Shown: positions 8,825 through 18,407 of the stretch, piece by piece | How positions within the stretch are numbered: the stretch's first letter is position 1 | Layout of the letters: every line of letters starts with the position of its first letter | Assembly: GCF_049274025.1 (NCBI RefSeq) | Contig: NZ_JBASRV010000012.1 | Reading direction: 5' to 3' (one strand) | Length of the DNA stretch: 64,000 nucleotides | Origin: Miniphocaeibacter sp012841535 | GTDB taxonomy: Bacteria; Bacillota; Clostridia; Tissierellales; Peptoniphilaceae | Made by a program: the position numbers and the translations under genes | Notes under the pieces: model-generated | The model's database searches: none | The model's input: only the letters and a program-made list of their open reading frames with translations | What the model was told of the DNA's origin: nothing

Positions 8825-9921
8825 TTTATATCCTTAAATATTTCATCTACTATTGTTTTTGCAGCATTTGGTGTTGCTAAAGTTTTTGCAGCATTCTGCA
8901 TTTGTTCAATTTTTTCTTCATCTGACACTATTTCCATAATAGAATCATATAAGAGATTTTCATTTAGTTCCTTTTCTAATATTACTTTACTAGCCCCTAC
9001 TTTTTCGAACTCTCTTGCATTATGTACCTGATGATTTTCTGTTGTATAGGATTTTGGCACTAAAATACTAGGCAACCCTAAAAAAGCAAGTTCCGCTAAA
9101 GTAATTGCTCCTGAACTTGTAATTACTAGGTCTGCAACACTATATGCCTTTTGAATATCCTTTAAATATGGAAAAATTTTATTTTCTGACAATTGTTTTT
9201 TACTTATACCTGATATGAATTCTTCATAATTATCACTTCCTGTAACGTGGATAATTTGAAATTCATTATGTTCTTTACTGCTATTTAATAAGTTTTTAAT
9301 TGTTTTATTTAAAATAACAGAGCCATTAGAACCTCCAAAAGAAAATACGGTTTTTATATCCTTTTTTAATCCATATTCACTATAGGTTTTATCTTTTATC
9401 AATTCTATATTTTTGAATCTATTTCTTATGGGATTTCCTGTTACTATTGCATTTTGAGGTTTTTTAAAATATTTTATACTTTCTTCAAAGGTTACAAAAT
9501 ATTTATTCACAAATCTAGATAAAATTTTATTTGTTACTCCAGGATAACTATTTTGCTCATGGAAATATGTTTTATATTTCATCAATGATGCATTCAATAG
9601 TACTGGTCCTGTAACAAACCCCCCAGTTCCAATAACAATATCCGGTTTAAATTCTTTTATAAGTTTTCTAGATTGCTTTAATCCAAATATTAGCTCTTTA
9701 AGGGACCTTAATGATTTTTTATTTAATTTTCTTGGTAACCCCTCTACTCTTATACCTTTAAAGTTCAAATCCATTTTTGGAATAATTTCTGATTCCATAC
9801 TATTAATTTTTCCAATATATAATATTTCTATATTTTTATCTCTATCTTTTAATTCTTCAATAATTGAAACTGCCGGATAAATATGTCCTCCAGTTCCACC
9901 TCCAGAAACTATTGCTTTCAT
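8821..9921 (-). CDS. murG: UDP-GlcNAc:lipid I N-acetylglucosaminyl transferase
   Basis: Adds GlcNAc to lipid I to make lipid II on the inner face of the membrane. GT28 family: GGGTGGHIYP at 7-16, HEQNSYPG in the acceptor region and the nucleotide-sugar loop FGGSNGS. Start set at the ATG at 9921 (MKAIVSGGG) because AGGAGG lies four bases upstream; the longer frame would overlap ftsW. 366 residues, normal. Confidence 0.97.
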   Translation of the reverse strand: MKAIVSGGGTGGHIYPAVSIIEELKDRDKNIEILYIGKINSMESEIIPKMDLNFKGIRVEGLPRKLNKKSLRSLKELIFGLKQSRKLIKEFKPDIVIGTGGFVTGPVLLNASLMKYKTYFHEQNSYPGVTNKILSRFVNKYFVTFEESIKYFKKPQNAIVTGNPIRNRFKNIELIKDKTYSEYGLKKDIKTVFSFGGSNGSVILNKTIKNLLNSSKEHNEFQIIHVTGSDNYEEFISGISKKQLSENKIFPYLKDIQKAYSVADLVITSSGAITLAELAFLGLPSILVPKSYTTENHQVHNAREFEKVGASKVILEKELNENLLYDSIMEIVSDEEKIEQMQNAAKTLATPNAAKTIVDEIFKDIK

Positions 9922-9922
9922 T

Positions 9923-11032
9923 TTACCTCCTATTTGCCGTTCTTGAAACATTTAATACTATTCCTATCATAGTCATATAAACTATTAAAGAGCTACCTCC
10001 ATAGCTTATAAAAGGCAAAGTTAAACCTGTAGGAGGTATTAATCCCAATGCTACTGCTATATTGGTAAAGGATTGAATTCCCAATAATAACATTATTCCT
10101 ATAACTAAAAATTTGGCAAATACATCCTTAAGTGAAAATGCTAATTTCATTCCTAAGTATATTAAATAAATATACAATAAAATTATTACCATTGCACCAA
10201 TAAATCCTAATTCCTCACATATAATTGCAAAAATAAAGTCATTGTGAGCTTCTGATAAATAACTGAATTTATGTCTACTTTTTCCAATGCCTACGCCAAA
10301 AAAGCCACCATAACTTATGGCAAACAAGGACTGCGCTAATTGCCATCCTGTATTGGACAAATCCTTTAAAGGATCTAGCCAAGCTTCAATTCTAGAACTT
10401 CTACTATATATACTTTTAGAAGCCAGTATACCTACTAAACCTACTGCTCCTACTCCTAAAATTGCCACCGTTAAGTACTTCATTTCTATTCCTGCTATTA
10501 TGAACATACTTAGTATTAACCCTAAAATCACTAATGTTGTAGATAAGTCTGGTTGTTTAAATACTAAAAATCCAGATATGGCAGCAAATATAACCATCGG
10601 AATAAAACCATATGCTATTGTATTTATTTTTTTATAATTATTTGAAATATACCTAGAAATAGCAAATATTGTTCCTAATTTCAAAAAATCAGAGGGCATA
10701 ATTGTTATACTTTTTATAGTAATCCATCTTTTAGCAGAGTAGGTTTCAACATCACCTACAAATAAAACTATTATTGAAAGACAGATTGTAAGAATATATA
10801 ATATTACAGCATATTTATTATATATTTTATAATTAATTTTAGATGTTATATACATAGCTACAAAACCTATTATTAAAAATACAATTTGTTTTTTTAAAAA
10901 ATGGTATGGATCGTTTTTTAGTCTAGTTGCATAAGGCCAACTAGCACTAAATACCATTATAGTTCCTATAATAATAAGTATTATTGTAGTTATTAATATT
11001 TTATAATCTATACTACCCTGTTTGTTTTTCAC
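9923..11032 (-). CDS. ftsW: SEDS peptidoglycan polymerase FtsW
   Basis: Septal peptidoglycan glycosyltransferase of the SEDS family, working with the neighbouring class B PBP. The 369-residue polytopic protein has about ten membrane segments and family motifs KRWITIKSITIMPSDFLKLG, FKQPDLST and, near the end, LPFISYGGSSL. Position between murD and murG favours FtsW over RodA; this is context, since the sequences are alike. Confidence 0.93.
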   Translation of the reverse strand: MKNKQGSIDYKILITTIILIIIGTIMVFSASWPYATRLKNDPYHFLKKQIVFLIIGFVAMYITSKINYKIYNKYAVILYILTICLSIIVLFVGDVETYSAKRWITIKSITIMPSDFLKLGTIFAISRYISNNYKKINTIAYGFIPMVIFAAISGFLVFKQPDLSTTLVILGLILSMFIIAGIEMKYLTVAILGVGAVGLVGILASKSIYSRSSRIEAWLDPLKDLSNTGWQLAQSLFAISYGGFFGVGIGKSRHKFSYLSEAHNDFIFAIICEELGFIGAMVIILLYIYLIYLGMKLAFSLKDVFAKFLVIGIMLLLGIQSFTNIAVALGLIPPTGLTLPFISYGGSSLIVYMTMIGIVLNVSRTANRR

Positions 11033-11034
11033 AA

Positions 11035-12375
11035 TTATTCACCTAATTTATAAACTAACCGTTTAAAATCTTTGCCTCTTTCTATATAGGATTTGTACAT
11101 CCCCCAACTGGCACATGCTGGAGAAAGCAAGGCAATATCTCCATTTTTGCCAATTTCCTCTATTTTATTAATAGCACTTTCCATATTATCGACAAGATGA
11201 ATATTATCATATCCAAATTTTTCAGCACTATTTTTTATTTTATACTTCGTATCTCCAAAAAGTATTAATGATTTTAAGTTATGGTCACCAGCTTTAAATA
11301 ATTCATCAAAAGAAACTTTTTTATCATATCCGCCTGCTATTAATATTATTGGAGCTTTAAAAGAATTTAAAGCCTTTAAGGTAGCATCAATATTTGTCCC
11401 TTTTGAATCATTGTAAAACTTTATGCCCTTAAATTCTCTAACAAATTCTATTCTATGCTCTACCGGATTAAAGCTAGTACAAGCCTTACTTATAATATCA
11501 GTATCAATTTTTAAACAAATAGCCATTCCCACTGCTATTAATGTATTTTGAACATTATGTTTACCTACTATTTTCAAATCTTTAGTATTGAGTATATATT
11601 CTTTTATACCATTGTTGCTATAAAAAACTTCTCCATTTTTTTCATATACTCCATTTGTCAATTCTTCTTTTTGTGATACATAAATCACCTTGGATTTTAC
11701 TTCTTTTATGATTTTATTAATTATTTCATCATCTTTGTTGGCAACTAAAAAATCGTCGTTTTTTTGATGCTTAAAGATATTACTTTTATCATCTATATAT
11801 TTCTTATAGCTACCATGCCAATCTATATGATCTTCACTTATATTTATAATTCCAGCTACCTTACTTCTAAATGTGTTAACAGTTGCCAATTGAAAACTAG
11901 ATGCTTCTATAACAAAGTAATCAATATTTCTATTACTGTAAATCTCCCATAACATTCCAACTCCAATATTTCCAATTGCCATTGCTTTTTTCCCAGAAGA
12001 ATTAATAATATGGGTTAAAAGCATTGTTGTTGTAGTCTTGCCATTAGTCCCTGTAATAGAAATTAAGTTTTTTTCCGGAAATAATCTATAAGCCAACTCT
12101 AAATCACTTATTACTTCCTTATTTGATTTTTTAAAATTTTCAAGGATTTCATTTTCTAATTTAATGCCTGGACTTTTTACAACTGTATCTATAATTTCAT
12201 AGTTAATATCTTCCTTGTTTTTAATAAGCTTGTAATTATAACCTTTTAATGAAGCTTCTACTGTACTGAAGTCCTCTAGGTTTTCATCAAAGGCATATAT
12301 GTTATATCCCATTGAAGATAAGGTCTTAATAGTTGAAATCCCGGTGATTCCTAGTCCTAATATAAAATAATTCAT
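11035..12375 (-). CDS. murD: UDP-MurNAc-L-alanine:D-glutamate ligase
   Basis: Cytoplasmic ATP-dependent ligase adding D-glutamate to the peptidoglycan precursor. 446 residues: N-terminal Rossmann-like GLGITGIS (7-14), ATP loop GTNGKTT (109-115), NISEDHIDWH and the C-terminal SPACASWGMYKSY typical of MurD. Lies 2 bp upstream of ftsW and 9 bp downstream of mraY. Confidence 0.97.
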   Translation of the reverse strand: MNYFILGLGITGISTIKTLSSMGYNIYAFDENLEDFSTVEASLKGYNYKLIKNKEDINYEIIDTVVKSPGIKLENEILENFKKSNKEVISDLELAYRLFPEKNLISITGTNGKTTTTMLLTHIINSSGKKAMAIGNIGVGMLWEIYSNRNIDYFVIEASSFQLATVNTFRSKVAGIINISEDHIDWHGSYKKYIDDKSNIFKHQKNDDFLVANKDDEIINKIIKEVKSKVIYVSQKEELTNGVYEKNGEVFYSNNGIKEYILNTKDLKIVGKHNVQNTLIAVGMAICLKIDTDIISKACTSFNPVEHRIEFVREFKGIKFYNDSKGTNIDATLKALNSFKAPIILIAGGYDKKVSFDELFKAGDHNLKSLILFGDTKYKIKNSAEKFGYDNIHLVDNMESAINKIEEIGKNGDIALLSPACASWGMYKSYIERGKDFKRLVYKLGE

Positions 12376-12384
12376 TTTATACTC

Positions 12385-13353
12385 CTATAAAAATAATAAT
12401 AAGGTGATTATTGAAAGTACTGTACTTAAAGTAGTAAATGCTGTTACTATCTTTTGTTCCTTATATCCCTTTAATTCATAATGATGGTGTATTGGTGACA
12501 TTAGAAAGACCCTTTTCTTATTCCTAGTTTTGTAACTGATTACTTGAATAATTACCGACATAGTTTCCATTACATATACTCCACCAAGAATAATAAGATA
12601 TAAAGACATATTAAATATTATACACGCCATTACTAATGCTCCACCAATAGCCATAGAGCCTGTATCTCCCATAAAAACAGCTGCTGGATTAGAATTATAA
12701 ACTAAAAACCCTATTAAAGCACCTGTGAAAATAACGCTAAATAAACTTATTTTTGAATTCATATTAATGGCAATTATCGTTAGAGCAATAAAAACTGGAA
12801 TAGTAACACTAGTAGCCAATCCATCTAAGCCATCTGTTATATTTGTAGCATTAACTGTTCCAATCATTATAAATGCAAGTATAGGATAGGCAAATATACC
12901 TAGATTAAATTCTATATTAAAAAATGGAATTATAAATGTTCCTATAGGTTTAATTGAAACTTTTGATGCTAAATAAATCAATATAAAACTTATTATAATT
13001 TGGAATACTATTTTTTGCATTTCAGTAAGTCCTAATGATCTTTTCATAACTAATTTAAAAAAGTCATCAACAAATCCTACTAAACCAAAACCCAGCATTC
13101 CTAAAACTATTAATATGTTTTCAAAACTGTATCCTCTAAATATTGCTAAAGTAATTAAAGTGGAAAAAATAAAAATAATTCCTCCCATTGTTGGAGTACC
13201 AGCTTTAGAATAATGAGCTTTTGGTCCATCTTCTCTTATACTTTGTCCTATATGTGCTTTTTTTAAAATTTTAATTACTATTTTACCTATAATTAAAGAA
13301 AGTATAATACTAACTCCTAATGGTAATAGTAAATCACTTTTAATATTTTTCAT
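12385..13353 (-). CDS. mraY: Phospho-MurNAc-pentapeptide transferase
   Basis: Membrane enzyme joining phospho-MurNAc-pentapeptide to undecaprenyl phosphate to form lipid I. 322 residues with about ten membrane segments and the catalytic motifs VDDFFKL, NITDGLDGLA and SPIHHHYELKG. GGAG precedes the ATG. An extended -10 promoter lies 26 bp upstream, so this half of the cluster can be transcribed separately from the PBP gene. Confidence 0.97.
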   Translation of the reverse strand: MKNIKSDLLLPLGVSIILSLIIGKIVIKILKKAHIGQSIREDGPKAHYSKAGTPTMGGIIFIFSTLITLAIFRGYSFENILIVLGMLGFGLVGFVDDFFKLVMKRSLGLTEMQKIVFQIIISFILIYLASKVSIKPIGTFIIPFFNIEFNLGIFAYPILAFIMIGTVNATNITDGLDGLATSVTIPVFIALTIIAINMNSKISLFSVIFTGALIGFLVYNSNPAAVFMGDTGSMAIGGALVMACIIFNMSLYLIILGGVYVMETMSVIIQVISYKTRNKKRVFLMSPIHHHYELKGYKEQKIVTAFTTLSTVLSIITLLLFL

Positions 13354-13378
13354 AAATCTCTCCTTTACTCAAATACTT

Positions 13379-13387
13379 ATTATAGCA
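13379..13387 (-). promoter_or_regulatory. Extended -10 promoter before mraY
   Basis: TGCTATAAT on the minus strand in the 86-bp gap after the PBP gene, about 20-25 bp before the mraY start. No recognisable -35. An inverted repeat (CTCAAATA/TATTTGAG) surrounds it. Confidence 0.5.
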
Positions 13388-13439
13388 AATATTTGAGCAT
13401 TATAATAAATAATAGGCAAAAGAAAAAATCTTAAGCCTA

Positions 13440-15599
13440 TTAATTACTTTCATATATAACTTCTAATTTACTTCCCGGTTCTATAAATTCATTATATTCA
13501 GGTATGGTTTTTATTACTTTTCCATCATCAGAGTTACCCTTGTTCCTTAATTCTATGTTTAAATCTCCAATTTCAACACTAACCTCCTTAGAGGTCATTC
13601 CTATTAAATCCGGTACTTTTATTAAAGATGTTCCTGAATCATCAGCCTTTAAATCAACTGTAGAATTTTTTTCTATTTTAGTTCCAGGGTTAATGGACTG
13701 ATTAGTAATTATAATAGAATCACTTAAAGAAGTATTTACTATATTTGCCTTTAAATTATTTTCCTCCAGCAATTTTACCGCATTTTTTAATGATAGTCCT
13801 ACTAAATCAGGTACTGTTGATTCCTCTATGTCCCCTGTATTGTAATTATGCTCTTCTAAATTTTTATATTTAACAATTTGATTGTTAATTTCCTTAGAAA
13901 TCGAACCAGAAACTGCATTTCCAGAGTTAGCTCCCTTTGGTTCATCAACGACTACCATTACTGAATATTTCGGATTGTCTATTGGAAATGCTGAATAGAA
14001 AGAAGCTACTACTTTTTCAGATGTATATTTTCCATCTTCTATTTTTATAGTAGTCCCTGATTTGCCGCCGACTCTATAATTAGCTGATTTTACTCCACTA
14101 GCTGCACCATTTTCAACATTATTTGCCAATAAACTCAACATTCTTTTACTTGTTTCTTCTGATATAACCTGTCTTTTTACGACAGGTTCATTTTTATCTT
14201 CGTCGCCTTCTAACTCCTTAACAACCTTTGGTTCAATAATATATCCACCATTTACAATAGCATTTGCTGCTGTAATCATTTGAATAGGTGTAACAGCAAT
14301 TCCATGTCCGTAAGACATAGTTGCTAATTGTGTAGAAGTTACATCTTCAGCACTTTTAGGAATTATCCCCTTAGCTTCTCCATTTAAATCAATGCCTGTA
14401 GTCTCTCCAAAGCCAAAAGCCTTTATATACTCATAAAATTTTGCATATCCAATATCCTGAGCTATTCTTACATAGGCCGGATTACATGAATTTGCTAAAG
14501 CCTCTTCTACTGTTTGATCGCCATGTGGGTCATACCATCTTATACATTTTATTTTAACACCTGGTATTTCACTATAAATACCTTCACAGGTGTAAATAGA
14601 TTTTTCATTTGCTGTATTTTCTTCAAGTGCTATTGCTGTAGTTATTAATTTGAAAACAGATCCAGGCTCATATGTATCACTTATGGCAATATTTCTCCAA
14701 ATATCATAATACTTTTCAACTCGTTCTTCTTCAGAAAGATTCTCCAGTTCCTTTGTTTCTTCACTATCTCTTCCATTTCTAGGATTATTTGAGTCATACC
14801 TTGGAAAATTTTCCATTGCTATAATTCTATTTGTTTTTGGTTCACTTACTATAATAGATAAACTTTTCGGTTCATATTTTTCATAAGCCTCTTTTGCAAC
14901 ATTACTAACTATTGCATTAATATTTTCATCTATATTTAATTTTAAGTTCTTTCCCTCAGTAGCATCAAGCTTTTTGTTTTTTTCAAAAGCTATAGGATTA
15001 CCCTCTCTTGTACTAGAAAAAATATTTAGTCCTGGCTCTCCTTTTAAATCTTCATTATAATATTTTTCTACCCCATACATACCATTACTGTCTTTATCAA
15101 CAAAACCAAGTATGTATGATAAGGAAGAATCCCCAGGATAGTACCTTTTGTTTTCAACTGAAATAGATAAACAACTTAAGTTCATTTCCTCAATTTCATC
15201 TACCTGTTTCTTTTTTAAACCATCTGCTACTCTAACTGTAGTATCACTATTTACTATTTCATTTATTTCATCAGTATTAAGATTTAATATTCTACTTAAT
15301 CCATTAATTAAAATATCTTTTTGTTCCTTTGATATTTTCTCTGGTATATAGTACAAGGCATTTACTTTTACCGACTCAGCTAAAATATTACCATTACTAT
15401 CTAAGATATCTCCTCTATGGGCTGGTATTTCAATAGTTTTTTGCCTTTGTTCAGCTGCCCTTACTCTATATTCAGAATTATATAGCCAAATAAGTCTAAT
15501 AGCAAAGATTACTACTATAAAAATAGATATTAAAAATATTACAATTGTTCTATTTTTAAATGTCTTTTGTAATTTCTCAAAGTGTTTATTCTTTCTCAT
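13440..15599 (-). CDS. Class B penicillin-binding protein with PASTA domains (FtsI/SpoVD type)
   Basis: Septal transpeptidase cross-linking peptidoglycan. 719 residues: cytoplasmic tail and membrane anchor (about 18-40), PBP dimerisation domain from EIPAHRGDILDSNG (about 57-70), transpeptidase domain with SVFK (314-317), SCN (371-373) and KSGT (513-516), then two PASTA repeats starting near 588 (VPDLVGLS) and 655 (VPDLIGMT). All three active-site motifs are present. It sits between ftsL and mraY as in other Firmicute clusters, and its start overlaps ftsL by 14 bp. FtsI/PBP2B versus the sporulation paralogue SpoVD cannot be decided from sequence. Confidence 0.93.
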   Translation of the reverse strand: MRKNKHFEKLQKTFKNRTIVIFLISIFIVVIFAIRLIWLYNSEYRVRAAEQRQKTIEIPAHRGDILDSNGNILAESVKVNALYYIPEKISKEQKDILINGLSRILNLNTDEINEIVNSDTTVRVADGLKKKQVDEIEEMNLSCLSISVENKRYYPGDSSLSYILGFVDKDSNGMYGVEKYYNEDLKGEPGLNIFSSTREGNPIAFEKNKKLDATEGKNLKLNIDENINAIVSNVAKEAYEKYEPKSLSIIVSEPKTNRIIAMENFPRYDSNNPRNGRDSEETKELENLSEEERVEKYYDIWRNIAISDTYEPGSVFKLITTAIALEENTANEKSIYTCEGIYSEIPGVKIKCIRWYDPHGDQTVEEALANSCNPAYVRIAQDIGYAKFYEYIKAFGFGETTGIDLNGEAKGIIPKSAEDVTSTQLATMSYGHGIAVTPIQMITAANAIVNGGYIIEPKVVKELEGDEDKNEPVVKRQVISEETSKRMLSLLANNVENGAASGVKSANYRVGGKSGTTIKIEDGKYTSEKVVASFYSAFPIDNPKYSVMVVVDEPKGANSGNAVSGSISKEINNQIVKYKNLEEHNYNTGDIEESTVPDLVGLSLKNAVKLLEENNLKANIVNTSLSDSIIITNQSINPGTKIEKNSTVDLKADDSGTSLIKVPDLIGMTSKEVSVEIGDLNIELRNKGNSDDGKVIKTIPEYNEFIEPGSKLEVIYESN

Positions 15600-16092
15600 A
15601 TTCCGTCTTATCTTTTACTCCTGCAAATAATAATTCATCTTTTTTATCTTTGCTATCTATATTATCATAATTATTCTTGTTCGATAAATAATAAAATTGA
15701 TCTTCTTCAGGGTAAGACATTCCTAACTTATACTTTGCTATTTCTTCAATTCTTTCAGAAGATGAATATTTTGCTATTTCCATTTTGTATTGATCTCTTA
15801 ATGTTTCTAATTCAGTTATGTCCGATTTTATTTCATTTATTTCCAAACTTGCATTACTTAATGTAATATAGCCATATAAGGTTATTGAAACTAATAATAA
15901 ATTTACAATACCAAAAGCTGAAATCATCAACTTTTTTATTTTTGCAATTTTATTAATTTTTGCTCTATTAATACTTTGAGTTCTACTAGATTGTCTATTA
16001 AGTCTTTTTTTTCTTTTTTTATTTATTTTTCTAGGAACAACTATATTCTCTTGATTTTCCTCGTAATAATATTCATAACTACGTGCCTCCAT
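15586..16092 (-). CDS. FtsL-like division protein
   Basis: 168 residues: a highly basic N-terminus (KKRKKRLNRQSS), one membrane segment (about 52-74) and an extracytoplasmic coiled-coil-like stretch (EIKSDITELETLRDQYKME). Sequence similarity in this family is poor, so the call rests on topology and on its place between rsmH and the class B PBP, where FtsL is found across Firmicutes. FtsL forms a complex with DivIC and FtsQ. Confidence 0.8.
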   Translation of the reverse strand: MEARSYEYYYEENQENIVVPRKINKKRKKRLNRQSSRTQSINRAKINKIAKIKKLMISAFGIVNLLLVSITLYGYITLSNASLEINEIKSDITELETLRDQYKMEIAKYSSSERIEEIAKYKLGMSYPEEDQFYYLSNKNNYDNIDSKDKKDELLFAGVKDKTEYEKE

Positions 16093-16093
16093 T

Positions 16094-17035
16094 TTAATCC
16101 CTCACTCTCTCAACAACTCTTAATTTTGCACTTTTAGATCTAGGGTTTTGTTCCATCTCCTCTTGAGAAGGAACAATTGGTTTTCTTGAGATTATTTTTA
16201 TTTTCTTCTTCTTGTTACATACACATATTGGAATTTCTGGAGGACATATACAAGAAGTATTTAAATCTTTAAAAATGTTTTTAACAATTCTATCTTCTAA
16301 TGAATGAAAAGTTATTACACATAATCTTCCACCAAGATTTAAACAATCTACCATTTTAGGAAGAACTTCTTCTAAAACTCCTAATTCATTGTTAACCTCT
16401 ATTCTTAATGCTTGAAATACCCTTTTTGAATAATGTCCTTTTGATTTTCTTCTAACTTCAACTGGAACAGCTTTATCTACTATTTCAACTAAATCAAAGG
16501 TTGTTCTTATCTCCTTGTCTTTTCTTTTTTCAACAATAAATTCAGCAATTCTTTTCGACCATTTTTCTTCCCCATATTTATAAAATATATTAGTTAATTC
16601 TTCACCAGAATAATTATTAACAATATACTTAGCAGTTAGTTCTTGAGATTGATCCATTCGCATGTCTAATTCACTGTTATGAATATAAGAAAACCCTCTA
16701 TCTTCCTTATCTATTTGATGTGATGAAACTCCTATATCCATTAAAATTCCATCAACCTTGTCTATTTCTAATTCATCTAAAATTTCACAAAAATATTTAA
16801 AATTTGATTTAACAAATGTAATATTTTCAATATAATCACTTAATTTTATTTTCGCCGCTTCTATAGCTTCAATATCTTGATCTATACATATAAGTCTTCC
16901 ATTCTTCAATTTCTTAGCTATTTCTAAAGAATGACCTCCTCCACCTAGAGTACAATCAACATATATTCCATTTGGTTTAATTTTTAAACCCTCTATTGTT
17001 TCGTTTAATAAAACCGAAATATGTTTAAATTCCAT
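16094..17035 (-). CDS. rsmH: 16S rRNA (cytosine-1402-N4)-methyltransferase
   Basis: Methylates C1402 in the ribosomal P site using S-adenosylmethionine. 313 residues with DCTLGGGGHS (the SAM loop), MDIGVSSHQID, GFSYIHNSELDMRMDQ and the C-terminal NPRSKSAKLRVVER, all hallmarks of MraW/RsmH. One base separates it from the ftsL-like gene; it follows mraZ by 8 bp. Confidence 0.97.
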   Translation of the reverse strand: MEFKHISVLLNETIEGLKIKPNGIYVDCTLGGGGHSLEIAKKLKNGRLICIDQDIEAIEAAKIKLSDYIENITFVKSNFKYFCEILDELEIDKVDGILMDIGVSSHQIDKEDRGFSYIHNSELDMRMDQSQELTAKYIVNNYSGEELTNIFYKYGEEKWSKRIAEFIVEKRKDKEIRTTFDLVEIVDKAVPVEVRRKSKGHYSKRVFQALRIEVNNELGVLEEVLPKMVDCLNLGGRLCVITFHSLEDRIVKNIFKDLNTSCICPPEIPICVCNKKKKIKIISRKPIVPSQEEMEQNPRSKSAKLRVVERVRD

Positions 17036-17043
17036 ATTTACCT

Positions 17044-17475
17044 CTAAAAATCTATATCTGTCATTTTTTCTGTTAAAATGTCATAGTTTAAATTGTCATC
17101 ATCATTATAAGTTTCCCAAGCTTCCTTATCCCATATTTCAACTCTTGAAGAAACTCCTATTATTACGGCTTCTTTGTTTAATCCTGCATATTTTCTTAAT
17201 GTTTGAGGCAACAATACTCTTCCCATTTTATCTAGGGAAACACTTATTGCACCTGCATAAAATAACCTTGCAAGACCTCTTGTTTCTTTTCTAGATAATT
17301 TAAGCCCATTTATTTTTTCATCCATTTTAACCCATTCTTTTTCTGGAAAAACAAATAAACAATTATCCATTCCCTTGGTGATGAAAAACTCTTCTCCTAA
17401 TTCGTCTCTAAATTTTGATGGCATAGTTAATCGGCCTTTTGTATCTAAATTATGTTGATATTCACCAATAAACAT
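17044..17475 (-). CDS. mraZ: Transcriptional regulator MraZ
   Basis: DNA-binding regulator of the division and cell wall cluster. 143 residues made of two SpoVT/AbrB-like half domains, MFIGEYQHNLDTKGRLTMP and AGAISVSLDKMGRVLLP, each with the D-x-K/M-GR signature. The ATG at 17475 is chosen because the family begins MFxGEY and GAGGTG lies seven bases upstream. Three MraZ-type repeats just upstream show it very likely regulates its own operon. Confidence 0.96.
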   Translation of the reverse strand: MFIGEYQHNLDTKGRLTMPSKFRDELGEEFFITKGMDNCLFVFPEKEWVKMDEKINGLKLSRKETRGLARLFYAGAISVSLDKMGRVLLPQTLRKYAGLNKEAVIIGVSSRVEIWDKEAWETYNDDDNLNYDILTEKMTDIDF

Positions 17476-17500
17476 TTCCCGCCACCTCAATTCTATTTTT

Positions 17501-17529
17501 TGACACTTTCACCCACTTTTCACCACTTA
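17501..17529 (-). promoter_or_regulatory. Three tandem MraZ boxes
   Basis: On the minus strand three repeats with exact 10-bp period: TAAGTGGTGA (17520-17529), AAAGTGGGTG (17510-17519) and AAAGTGTCAA (about 17500-17509). They share AAGTGK, the core described for MraZ operators in Mollicutes, and one helical turn spacing puts them on one DNA face. They lie just downstream of the -10, in the early transcribed region. Confidence 0.85.
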
Positions 17530-17531
17530 AT

Positions 17532-17537
17532 ATTATA
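17532..17537 (-). promoter_or_regulatory. -10 element of mraZ promoter
   Basis: TATAAT on the minus strand adjoining the MraZ boxes. The -35 region is T-rich without a clear match, which suits a promoter whose activity depends on MraZ. Confidence 0.6.
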
Positions 17538-17620
17538 ATACATTAAATTCTCTTATAAAACAACGCAAACATTAGTTCGTACATCTTCCCCATTATCGTC
17601 TAAAAGCTTTAAATTGCAAT

Positions 17621-17647
17621 AAAAAAAGACGATCTAAGTCGTCTTTT
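17621..17647 (-). terminator. Terminator after lgt
   Basis: AAAAGACGA/TCGTCTTTT stem followed on the minus strand by a T run. It isolates the mraZ promoter from the upstream hflX-lgt operon. Confidence 0.85.
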
Positions 17648-17653
17648 AAATAG

Positions 17654-18406
17654 TTAAATTTTCTTATTTATTTTTTTGCTTTTTCTTATATAAATTAAGA
17701 CTCCCACCACTACTAATATTAAACTTAATATTTGTGAAACTCTAAAATTAAATATATATAAACTATCTATTCTCAATCCTTCTACGAAGAATCTTAATAT
17801 ACCGTAGAGAATTAAATATAGACTAAATACTTGACCATCAAATTTTTTATTTCCTTTACAAATCCTATATAAAATTATAAAAATTATAAAATCTCCTATT
17901 GATTCATAAAGAAATGTAGGATGGACCTTCTCACCATTTATTATTATTCCCCAAGGAAGATTAGTTACCCTACCATATGCCTCTTGATTTATAAAATTAC
18001 CCCAACGGCCTATACTTTGACCTAAAGCTATTGCCGGCATAAAGATGTCAACAACTTTAAAAAAACTCAATTTCTTTTTCTTTAAATATATAGCCCCTAC
18101 AATAAAGGCACCTATTAGTCCTCCATAAATTGCTAAACCACCTAAACGTAGGTTGACTATATCAATTAAGTTGTCTTTATAATAGTCCCATTCAAATGCC
18201 ACATAATATAGTCTAGCGCCTACTATAGCAGCTGGTATAGCAAATAATAATATATCTACTACTAAATCAGGGTCTATGTTATTGAATTTTGCTAACTTAG
18301 TTGCTACTACTATTCCTAATACAAAACCTATGGAAATTAAAATAGCATACCACATTATTTCAATGCCAAATATTTCAAAAGCAACAGGATTAATGTTAAA
18401 TTCCAT
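17654..18406 (-). CDS. lgt: Prolipoprotein diacylglyceryl transferase
   Basis: Transfers diacylglycerol from phosphatidylglycerol to the lipobox cysteine of prelipoproteins in the membrane. 250 residues, seven membrane segments, with the Lgt signature GRWGNFINQEAYG and the upstream GGLAIYGGLIGA. Last gene of hflX-yigZ-nadE-yebC-lgt, one base after yebC. A substrate lipoprotein is encoded at 24974-26437. Confidence 0.97.
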   Translation of the reverse strand: MEFNINPVAFEIFGIEIMWYAILISIGFVLGIVVATKLAKFNNIDPDLVVDILLFAIPAAIVGARLYYVAFEWDYYKDNLIDIVNLRLGGLAIYGGLIGAFIVGAIYLKKKKLSFFKVVDIFMPAIALGQSIGRWGNFINQEAYGRVTNLPWGIIINGEKVHPTFLYESIGDFIIFIILYRICKGNKKFDGQVFSLYLILYGILRFFVEGLRIDSLYIFNFRVSQILSLILVVVGVLIYIRKSKKINKKI

Positions 18407-18407
18407 A

